This document shows, in pieces, positions 52,581-63,798 of a stretch of 64,000 nt of DNA. Within the stretch, counting starts at the first letter, position 1. The number at the start of each line of letters is the position of its first letter. Below the pieces are notes generated by a model. It was given only the letters and a program-made list of their open reading frames with translations. It was not told the origin of the DNA and made no database searches. The DNA comes from Streptomyces sp. SLBN-118 (GTDB lineage: Bacteria > Actinomycetota > Actinomycetes > Streptomycetales > Streptomycetaceae). The position numbers and the translations under genes were made by a program. The DNA is taken from positions 496,001-560,000 of the forward strand of contig NZ_VFNP01000002.1 in NCBI RefSeq assembly GCF_006715635.1, written 5' to 3'.

Positions 52581-53129
52581 TCAATGACCCGCGAGGAGCT
52601 TCACGCTCACAACCCCGACGCCGATCACAGTGTCCAGCAGGCCCGACACGAGTGCGCTCAGGGGCCCGTTGCCCATCCGCAGGCCGGTTCGCCAACCCCA
52701 CAGGAAGAGGGTCGCCACTTCAACCCCGGCGCTGATCATCAGCGCGGTGCCCAGATCCATCGCGCCCAGCGCCGACAAGCCGATCAGTACCAGCGGCCCC
52801 ACCGCGCCCAGCAACAACGGAGCAGAGACATACAAAGCCGTCCGGATCTCCGCCCGGCTCGCGCCACGCTTGCTCACGGCACGGTGCGCCTGCTCGTCGG
52901 CGACCAGCGTTGCCAGCCAGACGCCGAGAGCTGCCCCGGCCACGGTGAGCGCCGCCTCCTCGGGGTCAGACGTTTCTCCCTCGGCGAGAGTCACCACCAC
53001 GGCGGCCAAGGTGATGGTCGCGTAGATCCGTTCCTTGAGCCGTGCGGCCGCTGTGTCGCCGACGCGGGCGGCGGTGGCGGTGTTCTGCTCGACGGGGCCG
53101 GTTCGCAGTTCCGGTTCCGGTGTCGTCAT
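52581..53129 (-). CDS. Integral membrane protein of unknown function (VIT-like layout)
   Basis: 182 residues with four or five hydrophobic helices (ATITLAAVVVTLAEG, AALTVAGAALGVWLATLVAD, LYVSAPLLLGAVGPLVLIGL, TVIGVGVVSVKLLAGH). Layout resembles the small VIT/CCC1-like membrane proteins of actinomycetes, but I cannot claim metal transport. It converges on phzG with 86 bases between. Confidence 0.68.
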   Translation of the reverse strand: MTTPEPELRTGPVEQNTATAARVGDTAAARLKERIYATITLAAVVVTLAEGETSDPEEAALTVAGAALGVWLATLVADEQAHRAVSKRGASRAEIRTALYVSAPLLLGAVGPLVLIGLSALGAMDLGTALMISAGVEVATLFLWGWRTGLRMGNGPLSALVSGLLDTVIGVGVVSVKLLAGH

Positions 53130-53309
53130 GCCGGCACAGAACCGGGCGCGCCGACCACGGCGTCGGCCAGGATCGGGATCATGCGTACGCCCTTCGCCGT
53201 GAAGTCACCATGCCCCAAATGCGGCTTTCAGTGACAAACGGTAGCCGACGTGACATGGCGCAGCTACCCGGCCACGCCCACCGGCGCAGCCGGCCCGCGG
53301 GGCCACAGC

Positions 53310-54788
53310 TCACTCGACGGGCCAGGTATGAGCGGGCGCGTTGAGATGCATGTACTCCATGTACTGCCGTGTCATCCGCCGCAGCGCCTCATGGTGACTG
53401 ACATGGGCCGCGCCATCGATGTGATGGAACATCTCCTTCTGCCAGACCGCGCCGTTGCGGCCGGTGACGCACCGCTGTTCGATGATCCCCAGCAGCGGCT
53501 CCCGCCACGCCGCGTCCATTCCGGTCTGCTCCAGGCCCCGGTGCGCCAGCGGCAGGAGGCGTCTCAGTACGAGTTCCGAGGCGGGCACCTCGCCCATGCC
53601 GGGCCAGTACAGCCGCGCGTCGATCCCGTTGCGGGCCGCGGCGTGCAGGTTGTCCTCGGCCGCCGAGAACGACATCCGCGACCAGACCGGCCGTTCCTCG
53701 TCCACCAGCGCGCGCGTCAGCCCGTAGTAGAAGGCGCCGTTCGCGAGAACGTCGGCGACCGTGGGGCCGGCGGGGAGCACGCGGTTCTCGACCCGCAGAT
53801 GCGGTTTGTCGTGAGACACGGCATAGACCGGGCGGTTCCAGCGGTAGATCGTGCCGTTGTGCAGCGTGAGTTCGGCCAGCTCGGGGGTGTCGCCACGGTC
53901 CAGGATCTCCCGCGGTTCCTGCTCGTCGCACAGGGGCAGCAGCGCGGGGAAATAGCGCACGTTCTCCTCGAAGAGGTCGAATACACTGTTGATCCAGCGC
54001 TCTCCGAACCACACCCGTGGTCGCACCCCCTGCACCTTGATCTCTTCCGAACGGGTGTCCGTGGCCTGCTCGAAGAGCGGGATGCGCGTCTCGTGCCAGA
54101 GCTCCTTGCCGAACAGGAACGGCGAGTTCGCGGCGAGAGCCACCTGCACCCCCGCGATCGCCTGTGCCGCGTTCCAGTAGGGCGCGAACTCATCCGGCGA
54201 GACCTGCAGGTGGAACTGGGTGCTGGTGCACGCCGCCTCCGGCGTGATGGTGTCCGCGTACGTCCGCAGCCGGTCCACGCCGTCCACTTCGATCCGCAGA
54301 TCCTCACCGCGGGCCGCGAACACCTGCTCGTTCAGCAGGCGGTACCGCGGGTTCTCCGACAGCGCCGACTCACTCACATCGGGCTGGCGCAGTGTCGGCA
54401 GGATTCCCACCATGATCAGATGCGCGCCGACCTCCGCGGCGCGGCCTTCGGCGTGATTGAGCGCGTCCCGGATCTCCTGCTCCCACGCGTCGGGACCACC
54501 GGCTGTCAGGCGGCGGGGCGGAATGTTGATCTCCAGGTTGAATCTGCCCAGCTCGGTCGCCCAGGCCGGGTCCGCGATCGCCTCCAGAACGTCGGTATTG
54601 CGCATCGTGGGCTCGCCGCGCGTGTCCACCAGATTGAGTTCGATCTCCAGACCCACCTGGGGCCGCTCGAACTCGAATCGCGACTCACGCAGCATCTGGG
54701 CGAACGCGTCGAGGCATTCCTGCATCTTGATCCGGTACCGGCGGCGGTCGTCACGGGTGAATACCAGCGCCGGGACATCTCGTCCCAT
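53310..54788 (-). CDS. Glutamate-cysteine ligase family protein (GCS2/YbdK type)
   Basis: 492 residues. GCS2 signatures: VGLEIELNLVDTRG with the acidic metal residues, RFNLEINIPPR, ACTSTQFHLQVSPDEF, NSPFLFGKELWHETRIPLFEQ, RVENRVLPAGPT. The family joins glutamate to cysteine; in actinomycetes one paralogue (EgtA) serves ergothioneine, others have unknown acceptors. No egt or mycothiol genes are adjacent, so the acceptor is open. Confidence 0.88.
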   Translation of the reverse strand: MGRDVPALVFTRDDRRRYRIKMQECLDAFAQMLRESRFEFERPQVGLEIELNLVDTRGEPTMRNTDVLEAIADPAWATELGRFNLEINIPPRRLTAGGPDAWEQEIRDALNHAEGRAAEVGAHLIMVGILPTLRQPDVSESALSENPRYRLLNEQVFAARGEDLRIEVDGVDRLRTYADTITPEAACTSTQFHLQVSPDEFAPYWNAAQAIAGVQVALAANSPFLFGKELWHETRIPLFEQATDTRSEEIKVQGVRPRVWFGERWINSVFDLFEENVRYFPALLPLCDEQEPREILDRGDTPELAELTLHNGTIYRWNRPVYAVSHDKPHLRVENRVLPAGPTVADVLANGAFYYGLTRALVDEERPVWSRMSFSAAEDNLHAAARNGIDARLYWPGMGEVPASELVLRRLLPLAHRGLEQTGMDAAWREPLLGIIEQRCVTGRNGAVWQKEMFHHIDGAAHVSHHEALRRMTRQYMEYMHLNAPAHTWPVE

Positions 54789-54904
54789 CGGCCCTCCCGA
54801 GTCCCCTCGGCAGACACCCCACTACACAGGGTCCCACTCCCCCGCTGCACGGACCAGCCAAGAGGTTCCCCGCCCCGGCGTGCTCCCGCTCGTAGGCTCG
54901 GCAT

Positions 54905-55741
54905 GTGAGTCACAACGAAGAGCGCGCCGAGGGCGCCGGACCGTTCACCACGCGCCTCACCTGGCGCTTCGCGGGGGGCGGCACAGCGGTCTGGGAATCG
55001 CGCGCCGCGCGCAAACGCGGAAAGCTCACGGTCAGGCCAAAGGGAGCCGAGGCCGTCACTCAGTACGCGGACGAGGAAGCCCTCCACCGCCTGCGCGTCC
55101 TCAACGCGACCGCCGCGGTGTCGTTCACGTTCGGTGGAGCGCTGTTCGTCCTCGGCGCCGCACTCGCCCAGTTCGGGTCCGGCGATCCGACCCAGAGCGC
55201 CACGGTCTACTTCGTCGGCGGCCTTTTCTTCACCACCGGCGCGTACACCTCCCTGCTGCAGACGGTCAACGCCCCCAGGCGCCGCAGCGACGCCGGCACC
55301 CTGATCACCCATCGATGGCGGTGGTGGAGCTACGAGCCCCTGCGGATCGACTGGCTGAGCACGTTCGTCCTGTTCGTGGGCACGCTGGTGTTCGGCGTCA
55401 ACCTGCTGGACTCCTTCCTCCAGGGGCTGTCCACCCAGCAGGTGAACCGGCTGATCTGGACGCCGGACCTCATCGGCTGCCTGCTCTTCCTCGTCTCCGG
55501 GCACCTGGCCCTCGTCGAGGTCAGCCACGGCCCTCCCCGCCTGCGCGTACGAGACCTCGGCTGGTGGATCGTCGCCGTCAACCAGCTCGGCTCGGTGCTT
55601 TTCCTGGTTGCGGCACTGGCCGACTTCACCGACCCGGGTACCGGGGACGTCATCAACGCCGACGTCGCCAATTGGGGGACCATCACCGGCGCTGCGTGCT
55701 TCTCGGTCGGCGGCGTAATGCAGCTCTTCGAGCACCCCTAG
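54905..55741 (+). CDS. Membrane protein with YrhK-like domain
   Basis: 278 residues starting GTG at 54905. A soluble N-terminus (TWRFAGGGTAVWESRAARKRG) is followed by six hydrophobic segments in two groups of helices, including AAVSFTFGGALFVLGAALAQFG, IDWLSTFVLFVGTLVFGVNL and WWIVAVNQLGSVLFLVAALAD. The pattern (membrane pairs containing FxxG...LF) resembles YrhK-like proteins. Function unknown. It lies divergent from the glutamate-cysteine ligase gene. Confidence 0.7.
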   Translation: MSHNEERAEGAGPFTTRLTWRFAGGGTAVWESRAARKRGKLTVRPKGAEAVTQYADEEALHRLRVLNATAAVSFTFGGALFVLGAALAQFGSGDPTQSATVYFVGGLFFTTGAYTSLLQTVNAPRRRSDAGTLITHRWRWWSYEPLRIDWLSTFVLFVGTLVFGVNLLDSFLQGLSTQQVNRLIWTPDLIGCLLFLVSGHLALVEVSHGPPRLRVRDLGWWIVAVNQLGSVLFLVAALADFTDPGTGDVINADVANWGTITGAACFSVGGVMQLFEHP

Positions 55742-55827
55742 GCATGCGGCCGGATGCCGGACGTGTCGGGCGTGGTCATCATGGAAGGGCCCGGCCCGCG
55801 CTCGCGCCGTGCAGGAAGGGTGCCACG

Positions 55828-56085
55828 ATGGAGCCGTTCCCGGCGATGCCGCTCAGTCTGTGGCAGGACACCCACTGGACGGCGAAGCGAGGTCGTTCCC
55901 GCTCGCGGGCCAGTCGGTCGCGTACACCCGGTTCTCGGGGCGTCACACCGATCAGCCGCCGGACGTCGACCCGGTGACGCGGGAGGCGCACTCCCGTGAG
56001 TTGATCAGCTTTGGATTCTGGTTCGGGGACGAGATATTTCCCGAGCCGGCTTTCTCCTCCTACGCGGAAGGAGCGCGGTGGACCC
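55828..56085 (+). pseudogene. Decayed DUF5996-family gene
   Basis: The start MEPFPAMPLSLWQDTHWT in one frame matches the family N-terminus. In another frame, after about 60 bases, comes the family C-terminal part: VAYTRFSGRHT, REAHSRELISFGFWFGDEIFPEPAFSSYA. More than half of a normal DUF5996 protein (about 300 residues) is missing between them, and the end is truncated too. Together with flanking DNA it fills the 380-base gap 55742-56121. Confidence 0.72.
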
Positions 56086-56121
56086 GGCAGCGCGGCGCTC
56101 CACGGCTGCCGGGTCCCGGCG

Positions 56122-57546
56122 TCAGCCGCACCTGCGGCCGCTGTTGATGCAGTTCACCGCCTTCCGCATGAGCGACGCGGACATCACGTTGATGAAGTCA
56201 CCGTGGTCCGTACCGGGCTTGTGCAACTGCTCGGGGAAGCTGTCGACGGCGAAGACCGAGCCGGGCGCAATCTTGTAGGTGATCCGCTGGACAAGCTGGG
56301 GGATGGCCCTGAAACCGTTGGGACACGTGCCGTTGGCGCGGGCGAAGGCCACATGCGTGCGGTGGTTCGCACTGTCGGTGTTGCTGCCGTCCCAGCAGCT
56401 CTGGAACTTGAACGTACGCACCACATTGCTGCCCTGCGGACACAGCGGGTACTTGTCCTTCAGCTGCCGGTTCTCGAAGCCGGTGCAGCTCCAGGAGGCG
56501 TTGGCGTTGGCCGTTCCGTTGGTGAACGCCTTGGCGTCGCCGGTGATGATGCGCAGGAACGTGGGCATCGCCGTCACCTTGCTGACAGGGCTGCCACGGA
56601 AGGTGAGTTGTACGGAAGCGGGCTGGAGAATGCGTCCCACGTTGCCGTCCTGGCCTCCGCCGGGCAGGTTCGCGTCGGCCTCGATCTTTCCGTTGCGCAG
56701 GCGCAGAACCGGCCAGTAATGGGTGGAGCGGTCGCCGTTGGTGCAGGTCGTCCCGGCAGCGGCGAGGTCGTCGTTGGTGGCGAAGGCGTCGGTCTCCAGA
56801 TTGCCGACGTAGTCGTGCATGTGATGGGCGCCGTTGCTCACGCCGGGGGCGACGATCACGTTGTCGGGGTTGAAGTGCTTGTTCTCGTTGCGCCCGCAGC
56901 GGGACTGGAAGGTGCCGCGCGAGGCGCCTGCCTGGAGGCGCGGCCCCGCGGCATTGGGCCGCACTCTGCGGATGTCGACGAAGTCCGACCTGCGGGGGCC
57001 GGTCTGCGCCTTGCCGCCATTGGCCGCAGCGGACGCGCCCGGTGCGGGGGCGTTCGGAGCCGCGGAGCCGGACGCGGGTGCGGCGGCCGTGGCCACATCG
57101 TCCTTCTTGACGGTGCAGGAGGCCATCGATTCCAGACCCTCGGGTCGGTTCGAGACACGCTCGATCTCGGTGGCGATAAGGTTCAGGGTGCCGCGGCGCT
57201 GGGACGAGAGCGGGTCCAGCACACGGGTTCGCACCCAGTTCCGGTCGGCCTGCATGCCGCCCGCGGCGAGCTGCCCGTAGGCATCCGCCACCTGACTGTC
57301 CAGCTGCGCCAGTTGATTGTCCACGGCTGGCCTGGCCTGCTCCGGCACATTCGACAGACGGACTGCGACGTCAGGGCAGTTGATGGTCATCGGCGCCTGT
57401 GCGGCCTGCCCGCCCCAGGAGTCACGCGCGGCCTGGGCGTTGTTGTCGGTCATCAGCAGCGCCCCGCCCCCGACGGCCAGCGCTGTCACTCCGACGACGG
57501 TGATGCCGATCCACCTGGACCGCTTGTGTCTCTGCCTGTACCTCAC
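56122..57546 (-). CDS. Secreted DUF1996-family protein
   Basis: 474 residues. An uncleaved or signal-type hydrophobic segment (WIGITVVGVTALAVGGGALLM) is near the N-terminus. A Pro/Ala-rich spacer is followed by the DUF1996 domain with FQSRCGRNENKHFNPDNVI, NGAHHMHDYVGN, CTNGDRSTHYWP, FQSCWDGSNTDSANHRTHV and a C-terminal Cys pair. These His/Cys-rich patterns suggest extracellular metal- or carbohydrate-active folds, but the function is not known. It is monocistronic. Confidence 0.83.
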   Translation of the reverse strand: MRYRQRHKRSRWIGITVVGVTALAVGGGALLMTDNNAQAARDSWGGQAAQAPMTINCPDVAVRLSNVPEQARPAVDNQLAQLDSQVADAYGQLAAGGMQADRNWVRTRVLDPLSSQRRGTLNLIATEIERVSNRPEGLESMASCTVKKDDVATAAAPASGSAAPNAPAPGASAAANGGKAQTGPRRSDFVDIRRVRPNAAGPRLQAGASRGTFQSRCGRNENKHFNPDNVIVAPGVSNGAHHMHDYVGNLETDAFATNDDLAAAGTTCTNGDRSTHYWPVLRLRNGKIEADANLPGGGQDGNVGRILQPASVQLTFRGSPVSKVTAMPTFLRIITGDAKAFTNGTANANASWSCTGFENRQLKDKYPLCPQGSNVVRTFKFQSCWDGSNTDSANHRTHVAFARANGTCPNGFRAIPQLVQRITYKIAPGSVFAVDSFPEQLHKPGTDHGDFINVMSASLMRKAVNCINSGRRCG

Positions 57547-57741
57547 TGGTCCGCCCCTCTGTGGTCGTCGCGCCGGGACTTCGTGTCCTCGGCCGAGTCG
57601 GGCCGTGCCCCACCCGCTCAGGCTTGGGACACAGCACGACGCACAGGGATACGGAGACGGCGACTGTTCTGCTCAGAGGGATTCAAAACTTGTTGATGGG
57701 GGTCGGGCCCAACAGGGCCTGGAGTACGCCCGCGTGTGCTC

Positions 57742-58965
57742 TCACTGCTCGCGCATGCCCCATGGGGAGCCGTACTCGGTCAGCAGGTCCAGGAAGGGCC
57801 GGGCGGGAAACGCCTCGGGGCCGAGGACGCCGCTGCCGGTCCAGGTGCCCGCGGCGATCAGTTCCAGGGCGACGACGGGGTTGATCGCGGTCTGCCATAC
57901 GACGGCCTGGGAGCCGTACTCACGCATCGACCACTGGTTGTCGACCACGTGGTACAGGTAGACCTCGCGCGGGCGGCCGTCCTTGGTGCCCTTCACCCAG
58001 GTGCCCGCGCAGGTCTTGCCGTGCATCCGCTGCCCGAGAGCTGCCGGGTCGGGGAGGCAGGCGGCAACCACGTCGCGCGGGGAGACGTGGACCGTACCCG
58101 ATCCGTCCGCCGCGGGCACCGGCACCGGATCGGTACGGTCCAGGCCCAGCAGGTGCAGCGTCTGCAACGTACGGATGAAGTCCTCACCGAGGCCGTACTT
58201 GAAGGTGACACGTCCCGCGTCCACCCAGCGCGGCACCAGCAGAACCTCCTCGTGCTCGACATTGACGCACTCGACGGGGCCGATCCCTTCGGGGAAGTCG
58301 AAGACCTCGGGCTCGCTGAAGGGCGGGGTGGTGAACCAGCCGCGGCCCGCCTCGTAGACAACGGGTGCATTGAGGCATTCCTCGATGGTGGTCCAGATGC
58401 TGAACGAGGGCGCGAAGTCGTAACCGTCGACCGTGAGGTCGGCCCCGTCGCGGATGCCGATCTCCTCGATCTCGTCGAAGAGTTCGTCGGCGGCGTGCCG
58501 CGCGAAGACGTCAGACAGGCCGGGTTCGACACCCATGCCGACCAGGGCGAGCGATCCGGCCTCCTCCCAGTCCCCTGCCCGCTCGAACTGGGCGTCGCCG
58601 AGCTTGACTCCGCACTGTTCGTACGGGCGCTCCGGGTGCGGGCGGGACAGCGACATCGCCATGTCCAGGTAGTGCGCTCCGGCGGCCAGGGCGGCCTGGA
58701 ACAGCGGCATCACGAAGCGGGGGTCGGTCGCGTTCAGCAGCACGTCGCATCGCTGCTCCGCCAGCAGGAAGGTGACGGCCCCCTCGTCACTCGCGTCGAT
58801 CCGTACGGCGCTGAAGCGGCCGTCCGGCTCCAGGGCCGCGACGGCGGACCGGGCGCGGGAGAGGTCGTAGTCGGCGACGACCATGTGGTCGAAGAAGGAT
58901 CGGCGGGCTGCGATCCGGGTGATGGCAGTACCGACGCCGCCGGCTCCCACGAGCAGAACACGCAT
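57742..58965 (-). CDS. Saccharopine dehydrogenase-like oxidoreductase
   Basis: 407 residues from the ATG at 58965 with GGAG upstream. The N-terminal Rossmann motif is VLLVGAGGVGTAI. Then VLLNATDPRFVMPLF, a catalytic-region segment MGVEPGLSDVFARHAADEL, and the LYS9-like C-terminal domain ending GSPWGMREQ. Family members reduce or oxidise saccharopine-type imines or related polyamine intermediates. It is divergent from a TetR gene 178 bases away, which probably regulates it. Confidence 0.87.
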   Translation of the reverse strand: MRVLLVGAGGVGTAITRIAARRSFFDHMVVADYDLSRARSAVAALEPDGRFSAVRIDASDEGAVTFLLAEQRCDVLLNATDPRFVMPLFQAALAAGAHYLDMAMSLSRPHPERPYEQCGVKLGDAQFERAGDWEEAGSLALVGMGVEPGLSDVFARHAADELFDEIEEIGIRDGADLTVDGYDFAPSFSIWTTIEECLNAPVVYEAGRGWFTTPPFSEPEVFDFPEGIGPVECVNVEHEEVLLVPRWVDAGRVTFKYGLGEDFIRTLQTLHLLGLDRTDPVPVPAADGSGTVHVSPRDVVAACLPDPAALGQRMHGKTCAGTWVKGTKDGRPREVYLYHVVDNQWSMREYGSQAVVWQTAINPVVALELIAAGTWTGSGVLGPEAFPARPFLDLLTEYGSPWGMREQ

Positions 58966-59143
58966 GACAGAACTCCGTTCCAGGGCATATCTGGGCACAG
59001 CGGGCATGTCAGAGGTAACAGACAGTGCGCCGCTTCCGGTCGCGGCGCCCGCTGTCATCGATCCAACGCTCGCGGCCCTTTTCACGTCAATGGTGTTGGC
59101 ATAAGATCGCCGGACCGGAAGGTCCCCGTGGAAGGAGCGTGCC

Positions 59144-59875
59144 GTGGCCAAGCCCGTCGTGCCGGAAGAGGCCCGGCGACGCCGTCGTCCCACCAAGAAC
59201 GGGGCGGTGCTCTCCGAGCAGCTGATCATCGAGACCGCCCTGCGCATGCTGCGGGAGCACGGCGGCGCGGGCCTGACCGTGCGCCGCCTCGGCACCGCCC
59301 TGGGCGCCGACCCGAGCACCCTGTACCGGTACTTCAGCGGTATCGACGACCTGACGCTCGCCATCGGGGACGTACTCGTCGGGCGGGCCGTGGCGGGCTG
59401 GAAAGGCAGCGGTGACTGGCGGGCCGACCTGCGCGACCTGGGCCTGCGCATCCATGCCGCGTACCTCGGGCACCCGCAGGCCGCCGTCCTCACCGCGAGC
59501 CGGGTGTCCGGCCGTGCGCACGAGGTCGCGGCCGACGAGACGATCCTGGGGGTGCTGCGTGCGGCGGGCTTCGCGGACGCCGACGCCGTACGGATCTATC
59601 AGGCGTTCATCGACCAGACCCTGGCGTTCGCAGCGCTGGACGCGGCCTCGCTCGCGCTGCCGGCTGCCGCGCGCGAGGCGGACGAGGAGGTATGGCGGGC
59701 CACCTACGCCCGGCTGCCCGCGACGACGCATCCCCACATCGAGGCCACGGCGCACCTGCTCGTCGCCCGTATGAATCACAGCGCGTATCCCACAGCCCTG
59801 GACATGCTGCTGGACAGCGCATCCGCCCAGCTCGGCCGCACGGCCCCGAAAACGCGGCCGCCCCGGCCGGCATGA
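59144..59875 (+). CDS. TetR/AcrR family regulator
   Basis: 243 residues from a GTG at 59144 with GGAAGGAG upstream. HTH residues 25-65: LSEQLIIETALRMLREHGGAG, RRLGTALGADPSTLYRYFSG (quoted in part). The C-terminal helices belong to the TetR_C family used in ligand binding. It is divergent from the saccharopine-dehydrogenase-like gene, the probable target. A bidirectional terminator overlaps its 3' end. Confidence 0.9.
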   Translation: MAKPVVPEEARRRRRPTKNGAVLSEQLIIETALRMLREHGGAGLTVRRLGTALGADPSTLYRYFSGIDDLTLAIGDVLVGRAVAGWKGSGDWRADLRDLGLRIHAAYLGHPQAAVLTASRVSGRAHEVAADETILGVLRAAGFADADAVRIYQAFIDQTLAFAALDAASLALPAAAREADEEVWRATYARLPATTHPHIEATAHLLVARMNHSAYPTALDMLLDSASAQLGRTAPKTRPPRPA

Positions 59876-59891
59876 GTGCCGACCGGGGCGG
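59858..59891. terminator. Bidirectional terminator between TetR and icd
   Basis: CCGCCCCGG-C-CGGCA, loop TGAG, TGCCG-A-CCGGGGCGG: a 14-bp stem with one mismatch. It spans the TetR stop codon at 59873-59875 and lies 43 bases from the end of the convergent icd gene, so it can stop both transcripts. Confidence 0.85.
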
Positions 59892-59933
59892 AACAGGTGC
59901 GCAACGGACGGCGTCGATGCCGCCGTTCTCGCG

Positions 59934-62258
<2,325 letters not shown>

Positions 62259-62364
62259 CTACCTGTGCCAGGCCGGGATACGGGTGCCCGTGGACCGGGT
62301 GCCTTCGGGCTAATAACGCACCGGTGGCGTGGCACGCGGCGCCCGTGGTGGTACGTGCTTGTGG

Positions 62365-63606
62365 ATGTGGCCACCATCGGATCCGCAGCCCGTGAATCCG
62401 GACCCCGGCCCGCCCCCCACCGGGCGCCGGGACCGGATCCGCGCTGCGACGCGGCAAGCCCTGCACGGCATCAGCCGCCCCGCAGCCGGAAACCCGGGCG
62501 CCGGGCTGCTGTCCCGCTCCCGGCCCGGCGACGGTCTGCCGGTGCATCCCGCCCTGCAGACGGCAGCCTCGTACGCCTGGCGGATCCTCGTGGTGGGCGG
62601 GCTCGTCTACGCCGTCTTCTCGGTGCTGGGGCGGTTCCACGAGGTCGCCGTGGCCGTCTTTCTCGGCATGGTCATCACCGCGATGCTGCGGCCGTTGGCC
62701 GACCTGCTGGAGCGGGTGATGCCGCGGCCGCTCGCCGTGGCCGTATCCCTGGTCGGCAGCATCGTCATCGTCCTCGGGGTGCTGGCCCTGATCGGCGAGT
62801 CGGTGGCGGGAGAGCGGGCCGGACTGCAAAGGGAGTTCGAGGCAGGTGTCGCAAGGATCGAGCGCTGGCTCGAGAAGCCGCCCTTCCGGCTCAACCCCGA
62901 CGCACTCGACGACCTCCAGTCCCGGATCGGGGAGTACCTGTCGAGCCACCGCTCGACCCTCATCAGTACGGCGGTGAGCGGCGCACACCGGCTGGTCGAG
63001 GTGCTGACCGTGCTCGTCCTGTCGCTGTTCTGCTCGGTCTTCTTCATTCACTCCGGCGACCGGCAGTGGGGCTGGTTCTGCGAGCAGCTTCCGGTGGCCG
63101 CCCGGGAGCGGGCATCGGTCGCGGGCCGTGCGGCCTGGCGGACCTTCACCGGCTACACGCACGGCATCGTGCTGGTGGCCGCGACCAATGCCGTCCTGGT
63201 CGGCGTGGCCCTGTTCATCCTCGGCGTGCCGCTCGCGCTCCCGCTGGCTCTGCTGGAGTTCTTCGCCGCCTTCATTCCGCTCATCGGCTCGCCCATCGCC
63301 CTGGCCGTCGCCGCCGTGGTGGCCCTGGCGGCGAAAGGCCCCCTCATCGCGGGGCTGGTCATCGCGCTCATCGTGATCATCGGGCAGATCGAGGGCCACC
63401 TTCTGCACCCGATCGTGATGAGCTGGGCGGTTCGGCTGCACCCGGTGGTGGTCGCACTCACGGTCGTCGGCGGCGCCATCGCGGCCGGGATCCTGGGCGC
63501 GGTGGTGGCCGTACCGCTGGTGTCCGTCTTGTGGTCGGCCCGTCAGGCACTGCGCCAGGCGTCCGAACCCGAATCGCCCAGGACGGCGGCCTCTCCCGGC
63601 CCGTGA
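62365..63606 (+). CDS. AI-2E family (PerM-like) membrane exporter
   Basis: 413 residues from an ATG at 62365; ribosome-binding site weak and alternative starts 12 codons upstream exist. Eight hydrophobic segments with the family pattern: WRILVVGGLVYAVFSVL, VAVFLGMVITAMLRPL, a large central soluble loop, GYTHGIVLVAATNAVLVGVAL, LALLEFFAAFIPLIGSPIAL and GHLLHPIVMSWAVRLHPVVV. The latter GPxxxGP-like and HP elements are typical. Substrates of this family range from AI-2 to Na+/H+ or unknown metabolites; none is assigned. Confidence 0.88.
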   Translation: MWPPSDPQPVNPDPGPPPTGRRDRIRAATRQALHGISRPAAGNPGAGLLSRSRPGDGLPVHPALQTAASYAWRILVVGGLVYAVFSVLGRFHEVAVAVFLGMVITAMLRPLADLLERVMPRPLAVAVSLVGSIVIVLGVLALIGESVAGERAGLQREFEAGVARIERWLEKPPFRLNPDALDDLQSRIGEYLSSHRSTLISTAVSGAHRLVEVLTVLVLSLFCSVFFIHSGDRQWGWFCEQLPVAARERASVAGRAAWRTFTGYTHGIVLVAATNAVLVGVALFILGVPLALPLALLEFFAAFIPLIGSPIALAVAAVVALAAKGPLIAGLVIALIVIIGQIEGHLLHPIVMSWAVRLHPVVVALTVVGGAIAAGILGAVVAVPLVSVLWSARQALRQASEPESPRTAASPGP

Positions 63607-63625
63607 CGCCCTGCGGAGTCCGAGA

Positions 63626-63655
63626 GCGCCCCGGCCCTCAGCGGGACCGGGGCGC
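63626..63655 (+). terminator. Stem-loop terminator after the AI-2E gene
   Basis: Perfect 9-bp inverted repeat GCGCCCCGG and CCGGGGCGC with a 12-base loop, 20 bases after the stop codon. The stretch 63656-63798 shows nothing further. Confidence 0.75.
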
Positions 63656-63798
63656 CGGTCCTGCGCGCATCGCATCACCAACGGCGGCAGCTCCCCGCTG
63701 ACCGGCTGGACCGAGTGCACGCCATCGTGTCAAGGGCAACGACTCCACCCAGATGGCCCGCGCGTTCTGCTGCAGCCCCGCGGTTCGCGCGCTCGCGC

